DNA from: Cylindrodendrum hubeiense
Taxonomy: Eukaryota > Ascomycota > Sordariomycetes > Hypocreales > Nectriaceae
NCBI GenBank assembly: GCA_014621425.1
Contig: JAANBB010000261.1
Span: 1-56,495 of the forward strand
Direction of reading: 5' to 3'
DNA length: 56,495 nucleotides
Shown: in pieces, positions 33,488-45,000 of the stretch
Layout: each line of letters starts with the position of its first letter
Position numbering within the stretch: position 1 is the stretch's first letter
Made by a program: the position numbers and the translations under genes
Notes under the pieces: model-generated
What the model saw: the letters and a program-made list of their open reading frames with translations, nothing else
Databases searched by the model: none
Told to the model about the DNA's origin: nothing

Positions 33488-34194
33488 TCAAATGTTGCCG
33501 ATCTCGTTCTGAAGGTCCTCCAAGTCTTTCTGCATAGTGGCGTGCTTCTTGGCCATCTCCTCGTATTTGCCCTCCCACTGGTCACGGTCGGCCTCGAGGG
33601 CCTGGACCTTTCGCTCGAAGTGGCCGGCCTTGACATCGGTGTTTCGGAGCCTATCAGATTCGTTGATTAGCACATGGTCTAAAAAAAGAAGCGAATAAAG
33701 GAATACATCGGCCGGGTAACGAAATGGCGGTGATTGGGGTATGCGACCCGGATAAGGCGCTGACGTACTTCTCGTTTGCCTCACGGAGTGTCTTGTCGGC
33801 CTCCTCGGCCTCCTCCTCAAGGAGCTGCAGCCTGCGCTGGAGGGTCTCGTTCTGGGTGCCGTGCTCCTGACCCTCATCGGCCGCCTTCTTGAAGTCCTTG
33901 GCGGCGGTCTCGAGCTTCTCAACCTCGCTCTCAAGGAGGTTGTTCTTGTGCTGCAGCGAGGTGATCTCTTGCTCCTTGGTCAAGTTCTCCTGCTCTAGCA
34001 CCTTGACCTTGGCCTTAAGCTCCTCAACTTGGCTGGATGCCTCGTCGGCCTCCAGGCGAAGCTGGTTCATTTTCTGCGCCGTCCCCAACCAGATTAGCCA
34101 CGAGAGCAACTAAACACCGTACCCCTCCAAAGGGCCAGCGACATGGTGGGGTAGCCGAGGAGCTGGGGGAACTCACCTCCTTGATGCGGTCCAT
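33488..34194 (-). CDS. Tropomyosin
   Basis: Exons on the minus strand: 34194-34177, 34073-33769 and 33650-33488, total 486 nt, 161 residues. The short first exon encodes MDRIKE, and the spliced start MDRIKEKMNQLRLEADEA is the conserved fungal tropomyosin N-terminus. The whole chain is an uninterrupted heptad coiled coil (VKVLEQENLTKEQEITSLQH, LQRRLQLLEEEAEEADKTLR, DRDQWEGKYEEMAKKHATMQ) ending in LEDLQNEIGNI. At 161 residues it has the standard length of Cdc8/TpmA-type proteins that stabilise formin-built actin cables and the cytokinetic ring. The introns of 103 and 118 bp are longer than the window average. Confidence 0.95.
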
Positions 34195-34616
34195 TTTGAT
34201 GAGCGGTGATGGAAAAAGTTGTGAGCGTGAAGTAGGCTGGAGTTAACCTGGTGGTGGGTTGGAAGTGCGCGTTGTCAGGATGCAGATGCAGATGAAGTGG
34301 TTAAGAAGTAGGGAAAGGGGAGAAGTGATGCCCCTCCACAACTTGCCCCAACTGACCCCGGTGGTGGCCGTGATACAGCCTCTGTGGCTTGTGGCGTCCC
34401 GCCCCGTGAGCTTCAGCAGCTGCGCAGGGTGGCTGTTGCCCTGTCAACCGATGCACGGACCAACAAAACATCCTGGTCGCAATCCCGGCTAGTCTTGGCC
34501 ACGGCGAACTTGCGCCCCTATTGTTGGGTTCAACATAACGATCTGTATCCATCATTGATTCTTGTAACTTGAGTACCGAGACGAATACGGCAGATCCAAG
34601 ATCCATCATTCCCATC
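34195..34616. promoter_or_regulatory. Divergent promoter region, tropomyosin / securin-like gene
   Basis: 422 bp between outward-facing start codons. No specific motif is claimed. Confidence 0.55.
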
Positions 34617-35974
34617 ATGTTGGCGGCGCACCGCGACCAGGAGAATCTGGTGCACAGTCACCAGGTGCCCTCGAAGCAGCAGCTCAAGACCCCGGGAGCA
34701 CGTTACCCCAAGACGCCCTCGCGGTTTGCCCAGAACGACGAAAATGCCCCGACTGCATTTGCCGGGAAGACTGGGCTCGGAGGAGCCAGACAGTTTGGCG
34801 GAAATGACAAGAGTGCGATGAAGGCGAATGGCGCGCGTCAGGCCCTGGTCACCCCAATGGGTATGTGCAACTTTCAGAGCAAAATGCCGAGTGCGATACT
34901 GATGCAGCGACAGACACCCGAAGCCGAGCTCCCCTGGGCAACAAGACCACCAATGCCAAAGCTAAAAACGGGCAGGCGGGAGGTGTTAAGGACATAGTCA
35001 AAGAACTCGAGAAGACGCAGCTCAAGCCTACAACACACAAGCCCAAGCAGATATCCGTCGACATAGCACCGGTCGAGTTCAAAGCCAGAGATGCGGCTGA
35101 AGAGGAGGAGCCCGAATACGCTCCCCCGAAGCCAAAAGATCTCCCTTACGAGTCGGATGTCTTCCCTCAGGACCTTCTGACTCTCGAGGGTCTGAAGGGC
35201 GAGAACTTGCTGAAGGGATATTATCAGCACTTCTACAACCCGGTCGATGATAACGGTGTATCCCGACAGGACAGGGAATTTGAGAAGACGATGAAGAAGG
35301 TCATGACCAAAGCCGAGGAACGGAACCAGCGGGACATGGATGCTCTGGCCTGGAACATTGCGGACGTTCCCGAGACTGCGCAACGCCAGCCCAGGGTGAA
35401 TGATGTGCACAAACGGTCTGTCTCAACTTCAGACCGTAAAGTCAAGAAACCTGCGTCAAAGCAGCCAAACTCGATGGCTTCAAGAAGAGCTGCGTCTGCT
35501 CTGTCAATGGCATCAGACAGTTCCAAGAGCACGGGTGCCCCTGTGACCATCCGCACTATCAAGACGAGAAAGCCACTGAGCTCTATCCTCCAAGGCAAGA
35601 GACCTGCAGCTGTACCCAAGGCCTCACTCGCAGATAGTGCCGCTGGTGAAGCTGCGTCGAGAACCACCATCGGATACAACCGAGGCAGATCGGCGTCATC
35701 GATGCTGTACACTCAACCCCGAGTGCCCAGCGAGTCGACTCGACCCGTTCGCACAGTCAAGCCCGCCGCATCGGTTGACTGCCTCTCCGACATGACAGTC
35801 ACCCCTGCTCGTCTGCGCCACGCTGCCCTGAAGAAGCAGGAGAGCCAGCCGCGCCCTCAGTTCATGTCCATCTTTGACGAGGAGGATGGCGAAGATGAGG
35901 ACCTTGCCCCGGTCAGCCGTCCGTTTCAGCTGTCGGATGATGAGGAGGAGTTTGAGATGAAGTTTGACATCTGA
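34617..35974 (+). CDS. Securin-like (Cut2/Pds1-type) APC/C substrate candidate
   Basis: Exons 34617-34860 and 34914-35974, 1305 nt, 434 residues. The protein looks largely disordered. The N-terminus has a QEN motif near residue 9 (KEN-box-like), Lys-Thr-Pro sites (LKTPGARYPKTPSRF) and a destruction-box-like RAPLGNKTTN at residues 86-95. A conserved central part reads PEYAPPKPKDLPYESDVFPQ followed by LTLEGLKGENLLKGYYQHFY. The C-terminus is strongly acidic (DEEDGEDEDLAP, DDEEEFEMKFDI). Degrons at the N-terminus plus an acidic C-terminal half are the layout of securins, which hold separase until anaphase. I did not identify a separase-binding motif with certainty, so another cell-cycle protein degraded by the APC/C remains possible. 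Confidence 0.6.
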
Positions 35975-37251
35975 AGAACGACCGTGGATAGTGTATTTCT
36001 AGAGGGACCTGGCGTTAAGGAAAGAAACAATTGGTTCCATCGTGGTTCAGCTGGGCAATAACCGATTGGGGGAGTTTTAATGAGGATTCTTGATGACGAT
36101 GCCTTGGACATCCATAACGACCTGGAAAGGCTTTGCTTTTACTTTTCGCACTTGCCATCCGCACCAGACTGATTCTGCGTAGTGCATGATTTTTATTCAT
36201 ACAAATTGTGACCTGAGCATAATGGTTGAAGCCTATTGGTGTCTAGCTGTTAAGAGGACTGACTTTGCAAACGGTCCAAATATTCCCGTTCCATTGGATG
36301 CTAATTTGTCATCAGCTTACATCTCACATCTCCTGAAAACTCATTTGCTAAGGCCAGGTGGATTTGTTCACAAACCTGGATGGCGCACCTCGCTCTGACT
36401 CTTCTGTTTGACAGGACCTGCCAGCGATATCTGCCTTACAAGGGCAATTAAGATGGCTTTGACGATATAACTCAAGTTGAATGGCGGGTCGAGTCTCTTC
36501 GAATACAGACAAAGAATCGAAGGACCCATGCGGACAACTTGGCTCGAAGGGACAGGCCATCTTCCGTGACTGTCCAAGACAGTGGTTGGTTCAAGTTACC
36601 TTCCAATAGGGGAACCCTGGGTGTGGCGGATTACTTGCTCAAATTCATGAAGGCCTCTCATTCCGATGACCTCATTTCTCTTGTAGACAAATAGAACCCC
36701 GGAGCCTGAACCACGGGACTACGGCATGCGAGTTTGTATGTTCAAAGCCCATGCAACGGACCGGTCCTCCTACCCAGGATTTGGCTTGCTTAGAACCTAA
36801 CTCATGCGGGCATACCGAAACAATCCTCTTTGGCATTGCCCCATCGGCAGGCGCTGTGTAACGTACGGGGTACTTGTAGAGAGAGACAAAGACAACTACG
36901 CTGATTTCGTGTTCTTTGATGCATTAATCTTGCAAACAACGGATGGAAGAAAAAGAAAGCGCTTTATGCATCGCATGCATGTGTCAAACAATTATGGGTG
37001 CATATCAATACCGGCCACCTTCGATTGGCCCAGACATTGGGGATTCTTTGTTCCAAGAGGTTCTTGTGCCTTGTTGGAGACGGCTACGGACAGTTTGAAG
37101 GTCGATGAATGAGGAACGACGTCAAACGAATGGAATGGGATGGGCGGACAAACATAGCGCCGGATCAAGATTCAAACACGACCCTGGAACAAGTTTAATT
37201 ACTTTGTCGCGTGGTAGCGAGACGCGGTGCCGCCCCGCCAGGAAATACCAG

Positions 37252-37318
37252 TGGAGCGTGTACTTGGAGCGTGTACTTGCAGCGTGTGCTTGCAGCGTGT
37301 ACGGAGTACTTGCAGCGC
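37252..37318. repeat. Short tandem repeat, AGCGTGTACTTGC type
   Basis: About five imperfect head-to-tail copies of a 13-14 bp unit (GGAGCGTGTACTT, GCAGCGTGTGCTT, GCAGCGTGTACGG) in non-coding DNA upstream of SET1. Confidence 0.75.
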
Positions 37319-37919
37319 AGGGGGATGGAGATGGGGATGGAGAATGGAGAATGGACAGCGCACAGCACACGCCGTGTCAGATCAGCCACCCAAATGTGGC
37401 TAATCTGTACAGATGTACAGTGGTCCCAGTGGCCCCCAGCAGCCTCCCCAGCAGCCCCCAGTGGCTCCAGTGGCTGGGCCCGCCCCCCCGTTTGCCAATG
37501 GCTGTCAGCCGGGCCAGGTGCCATTATCCCTGAACCCAAAACCCGAATCCAAGAAGGCGTCTGGACAAATCTTCAACTTTCCGACCTCTCCAGCCCTTTT
37601 GCCCTGCCTCTCACCCAATCTCTCGCTCGCTCTGTGGCCTGGAGATCGCCCTCGGCCCCCGCACTCTACCCTCCTGCGACCGCGCTGGCCTCTCTCTTCC
37701 TGCTGCCCTCCAGGCCCTTCGCTCGCGATTCCCCCTGCCGCAGAGCCTGCGGATGACGCACCGCCGCCTTTCGCTGCCAACTTGGCCCGGTCGCGTGAAG
37801 TTTGCTCCCGCGCGTTAAATCTGCCTCCTTTCCACCCACCACCACCGCCTGCGCCCGCCACGAACACCCACCCAGCACATTGCAGCGTCTCTGCCGCACG
37901 CAGCCACGCGAAAGATATC

Positions 37920-37946
37920 ATGGTTGGAGCACGGTGGGAGAGATAG
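37920..37946 (+). promoter_or_regulatory. Putative upstream ORF in the SET1 leader
   Basis: An ATG followed by seven sense codons and TAG (MVGARWER), ending 18 nt before the SET1 start codon. Being so short and so close, it could dampen SET1 initiation if it lies in the mature leader, which the sequence alone cannot show. Confidence 0.4.
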
Positions 37947-37964
37947 GAAGAGCGCATCGCCACG

Positions 37965-40900
37965 ATGACTCGCCCGCCCGGCGCGAGCTTCGCGCAGTTC
38001 TTCCCAACCGCCCCCAAGGTAAAGGCCCAGGCTCAGAGCCGCGCAGACCGCGACCGAGATCGCGACCGCCCCAAGACAGCCTCCCTCAACGGGGGCTCCG
38101 ACCCTCTTCTAAGAACCGCCGCCGCGTCAGATTTCGACGTGAATGGTTTTGCCCAGTCCGTCCCTGGCCCCTGCGGTCCCATGGCAGATGCCACTCCCGC
38201 CCATATCGACGACAACGACTCTCCCCTCGCAGACATCCCCAGCACTGTCGACTCCGCCAGCTCCTACAGCAGCGCGGCCTCGTCCATATTCAGCTCCTCT
38301 GCCCGACACGCTGCCACCGCAGCCTCGTCCCGCCTCCCCACTTCGAGCCTCACCCCCCTCGCCTCCAAAGACTCGCCCTCTCGCACACCCGCTTCGGCGC
38401 CCACCAGGCCAGACATGTCTGCCTCCTTGTCCACCGATCGGGCCGCGAGACAACCATCTCACAATTCCTCTGCCATTGGTCGCAATGGCGCGACATCTGA
38501 CCGGCTCCCCGCCATCGAGCGCGTCCCAGCTCGAGACCCCAGGCCCTCCGTCAAGGGCCTCAAGTGCACATATGATCCGCCTCTCGATCGAGTACACAAT
38601 AAGAGCGTTAGCAAGAACGCCAAGCCGACATATAAAGAGTTTGGCCTCGTACGTATAATTATATCATCCTCCCTTCGGGGGGGCGTCATCTGTGGTGCAA
38701 GATCTCATGGCTAATGAAATGGACAGAATGATGACGCCCCCCCTGCGGACCCTCGCCTGGCCAAGGCTGGAGGTCGCTTGGGCTACATAAACACCGATTA
38801 CTACCTGCCCAAGGCCCGGTTGCGACCAGCACCCGAGAATATCAAGCCCTACCCCTACGACCCCAAAACGTCGATTGGCCCAGGTCCTCCAACCCAGATT
38901 GTGGTGACAAGGTACAACCCGCTGGTTCCATTCAACAAGGTGACGGCCATCTTTGCCAGCTTCGGCGAAATTGCCGAGAGCAGCAACAAGATGCACCCTG
39001 AGACCGGAAGCTACCTTGGATTTGCCACTATCCGCTACCGCGATTCGAAACGCCCTGACCGCCCTCGGGTGTCTGCCATTGACGCCGCTCGTCGAGCCGT
39101 TCGAACCCGAGGCATCAAGGTTGATGCAGATATCGTCAGGGTTGAATATGACGCCGAGGGTCGCAAGAGCCGGCGAATGCTAGAGGAGCACCTCAGGAGG
39201 GAGAAGGAGAAGCAAGAGAAGGAAAAGCTTGCCCAAGCAGCGGCTCAGTCCAAGGCTCCTCCCACAGGCCCCAAGTCCGGCCCAGCGCCTGGCTTCGTTC
39301 GACCTCCGCCCACCGCTCCAAAGGGTCCAGCCGCACACCGACAGCCTGCGGGCGTCGCGACAGGGCCTCAACAACAACCAACACCCCCAGTGCCACCGAG
39401 AGGAAATCCTTCCCTCGACGGCCCCTCTATCGCACCACAGCTCACGGACGACCCTTATATTTTTATCACGAGCGACAGCGTCCCTGTTCTACCGAGCATC
39501 GTCCCTCATATGAAGAAGCGATTGAAAAACTACGGACTCGAAGATATCCGCCTCGACAAAACCGGTTTCTATATCGTGTTTCGCAATTCCGTCAATGGCA
39601 AGTCGGAGGCCGAGCGATGCTTTCGAGCGGTCAACCACACTGAGTTCTTCAACTATGACATGGCGATGCAGTTGTGTATGCCCCGAGAAAACCGAACCGC
39701 CGAAGCATCTCGTCCACCACGCAAGGCCAGTCCAAGCCCCGAACGGAGACCCAGGGCTGACACTCGGCAACGCGATGAGAGAGAAAGACGTCGTCGCGAA
39801 GAAGAAGGGGATCTCGAGGAGGAGAAGAAGCAGAGAGCCAAGAACTTCGATCCGGTAATGGAGGCTGTGGAGGTTGTTCGTCGAGAAATGACGGAGCACC
39901 TCATTCGACATATTCGCACTCAAGTGGCCGCGCCCGCTCTCTCCGACTTCCTCGATCCCGCAAACCACGTTGCTAAGAGGCGGAGGTTCAATATTGAACA
40001 CCCCGACGATATCGAGGAGATCCCCAGCATTGAGGATGGCGATGATAGTTCGAGGGTTGGTACTCCCAACTCAAGGGCTGACCCCATTGAGCGGAGGACG
40101 GGACGCCTAGAACCCAAGGCGTTGCCCAGAATTCGCAAGACCAAGGTCAAGGGACAGGCTCAGCGTAGCGCGTTCGTCGATCCCTTCTCACGTCAACGTC
40201 CTCCTGCTCGGAATGCGTTCCGCTCTCTCCATCATCGTCTTAGAGGCTTCGACAGCGATGTGGAATCGGATGATGACACCGATGCACGCGCATTGTTGGC
40301 TCGTGAGACTGAAGAACCAGAATCTCGACCTCGAAGCCGCATGAGTACCGACGACGACATTTCCAAGGACGACTTTGCTTCCTGGGGCCCCGGCGAGGAT
40401 GACTCCATGACTGAGGCTAGTTTTGCGATCGGAGATGCCCCATTGATAACCAAGAAGCGCAAGCTAGTAACTACGTTCGAGAATGTCTTTAAGCGACAAA
40501 AGAAGTCCGACGAAGAGCTGTTTGGCGTCCGGATTGGTCAGCTCAGCTCAGATTTTACCGCTCGCGAAGACTCGGTGGATATTCTCCCAGATACAGAGGT
40601 AGGCGATGACCTTGAGAGTAGAATATCCCGCTCAGAAACTCCCATGTCCGTTGGTGGCAAGGGCTCAAAGAAGAAGGGTATCAAGTCCAAGAAGAAGACG
40701 AAGAAGCAAATATTCGAGGAACGCGAGGCCCTAAAGCGTCAATCGGAGGCGGATTCGCAACGTGAAGAAGAGGAAGTGGAAAAGGAGGCTGTTGAAACGC
40801 CCAAGGTCGAGGAGAAGGAATTGCCAGCTGAGGAACTCCCCGTGGTGAAACCTGTGGAGAAGCCCGTGGAGAAACCCGTGGAAAAGCCTGACGAGAAGCT

Positions 40901-41966
40901 ATTCTCGACCGAGCCCCTGATACCAGCCATGGTACTACCCGACGGCCTGAAGCCAGATTTGTCCATGTTCCAGGGGCTGGCCCTTGGCTCCAGTGATGGA
41001 CCTGACGTGGCGAAACTTACCAGGAGGTTCCCACTTGGAGACATCGGAAACCCAGAGCTCTGGCTATGGAAGCGCAACCGCATCAGGGAGCTGAACTCTG
41101 CCAACGGCCTCCTTGACAGCCCCGTATTCATTGGAGGCTACTATGTGCCCAACCCTACTGGTTGTGCCCGTACCGAAGGGGTCAAGAAGATCCTCAACTC
41201 GGAGAAGTCCAAGTACTTGCCTCATCACATCAAGGTGCAAAAGGCGAGAGAGGAGCGTGAAGCCCGTTTTAAGACTTCTGGCAAGGACGCTGTCGCCACT
41301 GCTGCGGAGGCGGCTAAGATTGCCGCAGAGAAGCTCATCGCCAAGGGTAACTCGAGAGCGAACCGCGCCACGAACCGCCGATACGTCGCCGACCTAAACG
41401 ACCAGAAAAAGACACTGGGCCAGGACTCGGACGTGTTCAAGTTCAACCAGCTGAAGAAGCGCAAGAAGCCTGTCAAGTTCGCGCGCTCGGCCATCCACAA
41501 CTGGGGCCTGTACGCCATGGAGAACATCGCCAAGGACGACATGATCATCGAGTACGTCGGTGAGGAGGTCCGCCAGCAGATCGCCGAGATTCGCGAAAAG
41601 CGCTACCTCAAGAGCGGTATCGGCAGTAGCTACCTATTCCGTATCGATGACAACACCGTCGTCGACGCCACCAAGAAGGGCGGCATCGCGCGCTTCATCA
41701 ACCACAGCTGCATGCCCAACTGCACTGCCAAGATCATCAAGGTCGAGGGCAGCAAGCGCATCGTCATCTATGCGCTGCGCGACATTGCCATGAGTAGGTC
41801 CCCTTTGAGATTCCCCTCTTGAAGCTGTCGGTTTGTGTCTTTTACTAACGAGCTGTGTCTAGACGAAGAGTTGACCTACGACTACAAGTTCGAGCGCGAG
41901 ATTGGCAGCTTGGACCGCATCCCTTGCCTCTGCGGCACGGCCGCCTGCAAGGGATTCCTCAACTGA
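37965..41966 (+). CDS. SET1: Histone H3 lysine-4 methyltransferase SET1 (COMPASS)
   Basis: Exons 37965-38648, 38727-41793 and 41863-41966, total 3855 nt, 1284 residues. Order: disordered Ser/Pro N-terminus; RRM at about 282-369 ([20 protein letters not shown]); SET1-associated domain at about 469-542 ([20 protein letters not shown]); charged linker with acidic and Lys-rich tracts and a VEKP repeat; N-SET at about 959-1072; catalytic SET at about 1143-1266 with [13 protein letters not shown] and ELTYDYKFE; and post-SET cysteines [13 protein letters not shown] at the end. The arginine motif [15 protein letters not shown] just before SET, needed for activity in yeast Set1, is present. The protein methylates H3K4 in the COMPASS complex. 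The last intron falls inside the SET domain (ALRDIAMN|EELTYD). Everything needed for activity is present. Confidence 0.97.
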
Positions 41967-42712
41967 TGCGAGTTTTCTCCTAGAATTTGGCGGAAAGGGA
42001 CAGTAAAAGTGAATTGCCCAGGGTCATTCATGAAGGCGTTGGGGAGGCAAAGGGGTGGTGGTGTTAACGAATCCATTTTGGTCGGCCACGGGAGAGGCGG
42101 GAAGGGATCTTGCCAATGCTTTGGCCCAATTTACTACACAAGGGCTCTCTGTTTTACTAGGTATCGAACCGGCATCCGACGCACGGGTGCCTCGACGGGG
42201 CGTTCAACCGACCAGTGTTTCTTCTTTTTATTTGTTCCCTTAATGCAATCCATGGCGGCCTCAGTCGCCTCTCTGTACATACATACCAGCTCACCCCAGA
42301 TAGATTGGAGTGTGTGGTGACTCCTCCCTCAAGGCAAGGAAAGGAGTTAAAACATTACAAGACGTCGAACAAGATGGTGTGCGCCAAGATGCCACCGCAG
42401 TATTCATTGATCCCGCAATGCTAACGCCGTGTGACAATGCAAAAACAATATGGGTGCCAATGCCGATCCATTACTCCCCCCTTTCGTGATCTCTTCATCT
42501 TCTCTTCATCTTCTCTTCATCTTCTCTTCATCTTCTCTTCATCTTCTCTTCATCTTCTCTTCATCTTCTCTTCATCTTCTCTTCATCTTCTCTTCATCTT
42601 CTCTTCATCTTCTCTTCATCTTCTCTTCATCTTCGTCGTCGGCCTTTGTCACATTCTTGTCGTCGTTCGGTTTCATAGTCTGCTACACCACTTAGACCCG
42701 TATCAATCCCGT
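41967..42712. other. Convergent region with an 11-bp minisatellite
   Basis: 3' flank of SET1 and of the small minus-strand gene. It contains the CTCTTCATCTT minisatellite (listed separately). Nothing else recognised. Confidence 0.6.
42491..42634. repeat. 11-bp minisatellite CTCTTCATCTT (about 13 copies)
   Basis: Thirteen nearly perfect head-to-tail copies of CTCTTCATCTT. The 11-bp period is out of step with codons, so the open frames across it are artefacts. It lies about 80 bp from the stop codon of the minus-strand gene ending at 42713, possibly within its 3' UTR. Confidence 0.95.
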
Positions 42713-43437
42713 TCACTCTTCACCCTCACACGACGCTCGCCAACGTCGGGGGGGAGCCCGAGGACCCAACATCCAGTCTTGCATTGCAAGCCACTCGCTC
42801 CAGTTCGACTCTGCGCCTTGGATCTCCTCCTCTGTAACATGTTGAAGCGGCCTTAGAAACGGAACTGTTTGGCCATCGGCCATGTCGTAGTGTGATTTAA
42901 CTCCCAGCCAGCTGTCGCTCTTTGCTGCAAACAGAAAGTTCCTACGCTCAGTCTCGTGCACAGGCCCGATGCCCTGAAGCCAGTCATCTCCGAAGAACCC
43001 GTGGAGGACAGCAGGGGAGTCAAAGCCAGTGACGACGAGACGGCGGATATAGGGGATGATGCTAACTTCGGAACCGATAGGAGGGCGAACTGACCCAGTC
43101 GCTCGGGCGGAGGCGGGCACTGCTGGAGGGGTGGTGCGGATAGGCGCAGGAGAAGACGGAGACGGAGTTTGAAATGGTAGTAGGATGTTCACAAAGGCAC
43201 CTACGGCCTGAACTGGGCCGCTGTGCTGAGCATGATCGAGGAAATAGCGTTGGCAGGACTGAAACTTGGGATACCAGTCGAAGATGTCGAACTGGGATTC
43301 TTGGAACGGCTAGACAAATAGGTCAGCCCTGTGACGATTCAACAACTGTGGGATTAAATAACAGAATAAGGGAACACGGGCAAGAAAACCCACTGAGATG
43401 TATGGAGATGGCTTACATGTTGGAATTGCATCGACAT
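42713..43437 (-). CDS. Conserved fungal protein of unknown function
   Basis: Exons on the minus strand: 43437-43417 and 43309-42713, 618 nt, 205 residues. The spliced start reads MSMQFQHPFQESQFDIFDWY, followed by PKFQSCQRYFLDHAQHSGPV and QAVGAFVNILLPFQ. A Pro/Ala-rich linker leads to IPYIRRLVVTGFDSPAVLHG FFGDDWLQGIGPVHETERRN and a C-terminal FLRPLQHVTEEEIQGAESNW helix. I recall similar Pezizomycotina proteins carrying the transferred name 'ilp is an apoptosis inhibitor', but no BIR or other inhibitor domain is visible, so I propose no function. The composition and the conserved-looking joins support a real gene. Confidence 0.78.
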
Positions 43438-44083
43438 GATTGCTTGAAGGGACCTAGGACCGTTCTAGGATATTGTTCATACTCTTGGGTATAGTTGGTA
43501 CTTTGGGCTCGGGCGAAGAGGGAATGGCGCGAGGAGAGGCGTTGAGCTTGGCTTGGTAAGGCTAGGACTCCAGAAGATTGCCAGATATAACGATCTCGGA
43601 GGCGCAGGCTCGGGCTCTGGCGCGGGTTCGGGCTCAGGGGGGAGCGGTGGGAGGCTAGAAAGCAGGCGCTTTGCACAAGTGCGAGAAGGGTCTCGACCGA
43701 GACGGCACACGCCGGGCAGCGACCGCGGCGAAGGCGACGGCTACAGCGACGGGGATGGGGCACAGGCAGGGCGGTTGTATGGGCCGCAACGGTGGTGATT
43801 GGCTAGCGGCGAGGCCGGCTGGGTGACTGAGTGGGTTGAAGATGGAGCCGGTATAAGTCGAGGAGTTGACAGTAGTGAAGAAGCGTCGAGACGATGAATG
43901 TGTAGCAATTCGCGAGAACTGGTAGGGCTAGACAAAGTAGGCGATGTAGCGTTGACTCTGTGGATGTCGGCCCTTGAACTTTAGATGCACGGGGATGTGC
44001 GAGTATTGAATGGAAACAAGAGGAGGAGGAAGAAGAAGAAGAAAAGAAGACGGCGGAGACAGGGGTAAGTGAATTGGCGATGT

Positions 44084-44180
44084 CGGATGAAGCACTGGAT
44101 GAAGTACTGGACGAGGTACTGGATGAAGTACTAGGTGAAGTACTGGATGATGTACTAAATGAAGTACTGGATGAAGTAAT
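44084..44180. repeat. 12-bp imperfect tandem repeat (about 8 copies)
   Basis: Copies of GGATGAAGTACT with point changes (GCACT, GAGGTACT, GGTGAAGTACT, GATGTACTAAAT). The 12-bp period keeps frame, but no surrounding coding sequence is evident. Confidence 0.85.
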
Positions 44181-44336
44181 GAGAAGGACGCAAAGTTGAA
44201 CTCGGTGGAGGTGAGATAGAGGATCGGGAGGATGGTTATGTAAGATGCTTGATGTTCGTTCGATGCTTGACGCAATGCAGACAGGTGCGCTTGAGGCTGC
44301 TGGTTCCTCCCACCGCAGGTGCAAACGATGTGGAGG

Positions 44337-44382
44337 GAGGTAGGTAGGTAAGGTAGGTAGGTAAGGTAGGTAGGTAGGTAAG
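44337..44382. repeat. GGTA tetranucleotide array
   Basis: Interrupted array of GGTA units (AGGTAGGTAGGTAAGGTAGG) of about 46 bp in non-coding DNA. Confidence 0.9.
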
Positions 44383-44956
44383 GATGCCGTAGTTGCTTCT
44401 CTTCAACAATGTGGCGGGTTCCCGGGGTGTTATAAGGCTCGGCAGGTAGGCGGGCAGGTGGGCAGACAGCCAGGGAGAGAATGAGCCTCTTTCCTCGTGG
44501 AAGGAAGGGCATGTTCCTAACTTCCCTCCTCTCGTCTCCTCCTCCCCTCCTTCTCTCCTGCCGTCCTTCGGTCCTTCCTCAGCAGCTCAGACAGCGATCT
44601 GGCTTTTCCGATAGGTACGCAGTTCAATGACACCTCCGCCGATCTCTTCATCCCGACTTCCACTCATTCATCTCTCTCCAACCCTCAATTTCAAGCTCTC
44701 GTCAAACCAGCTGCTCGACAAGGACCAGGTGGTTCACCCTTGTTGGGGCCGCACAACCCGCACCACCACTGGCAGCAGCTAGGCTTGTATCGCCACACGA
44801 CTGACGGCATTCAAGTCACCACCGGCCAGCTCCCTCCTTCGCTCCCGTGTCGCCATCACCCACGACCTATCTCTGATCCGCCCAACCCCAGCTCCAGCCG
44901 GCAGCCCTCTTCTCTCCATGGCGACAGCACAGTCGGCGCTAGGCATGATTCACCCT

Positions 44957-45000
44957 GCGAGGATGCGAGGGTGCGAGGGTGCGAGGGTGCGGCGAGGGTG
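44957..45000. repeat. GCGAGGGT-type short tandem repeat
   Basis: About five near-copies of GCGAGG(G/A)T in non-coding DNA. Confidence 0.75.

Larger units (their letters stand above)
35975..37964. other. Intergenic region and SET1 leader
   Basis: About 2 kb. It holds the 3' end of the securin-like gene, AT-richer sequence to about 37100, a local repeat around AGCGTGTACTTGC (37252-37318), and from about 37400 the C-rich SET1 promoter and leader. A small upstream frame (37920-37946) lies in that leader. No protein gene recognised. Confidence 0.6.

Noticed and set aside
33654..34109. Alternative tropomyosin start MLSWLIWLG... inside intron 1
   Set aside because: It arises from intron sequence. 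The conserved fungal tropomyosin start MDRIKEKMNQLR is obtained only by splicing the 18-nt first exon.
35975..37400. Several 60-100 codon frames between the securin-like gene and SET1
   Set aside because: Overlapping on both strands, no family features, no splice partners; treated as intergenic.
42140..42200. tRNA-like B box (GGTTCGA on the minus strand)
   Set aside because: No matching T stem, A box or acceptor stem could be drawn around it.
42431..42856. Open frames across the CTCTTCATCTT array
   Set aside because: They exist only because the repeat lacks stop codons. The 11-bp period shifts frame each unit, and the sequence is outside any supported gene.
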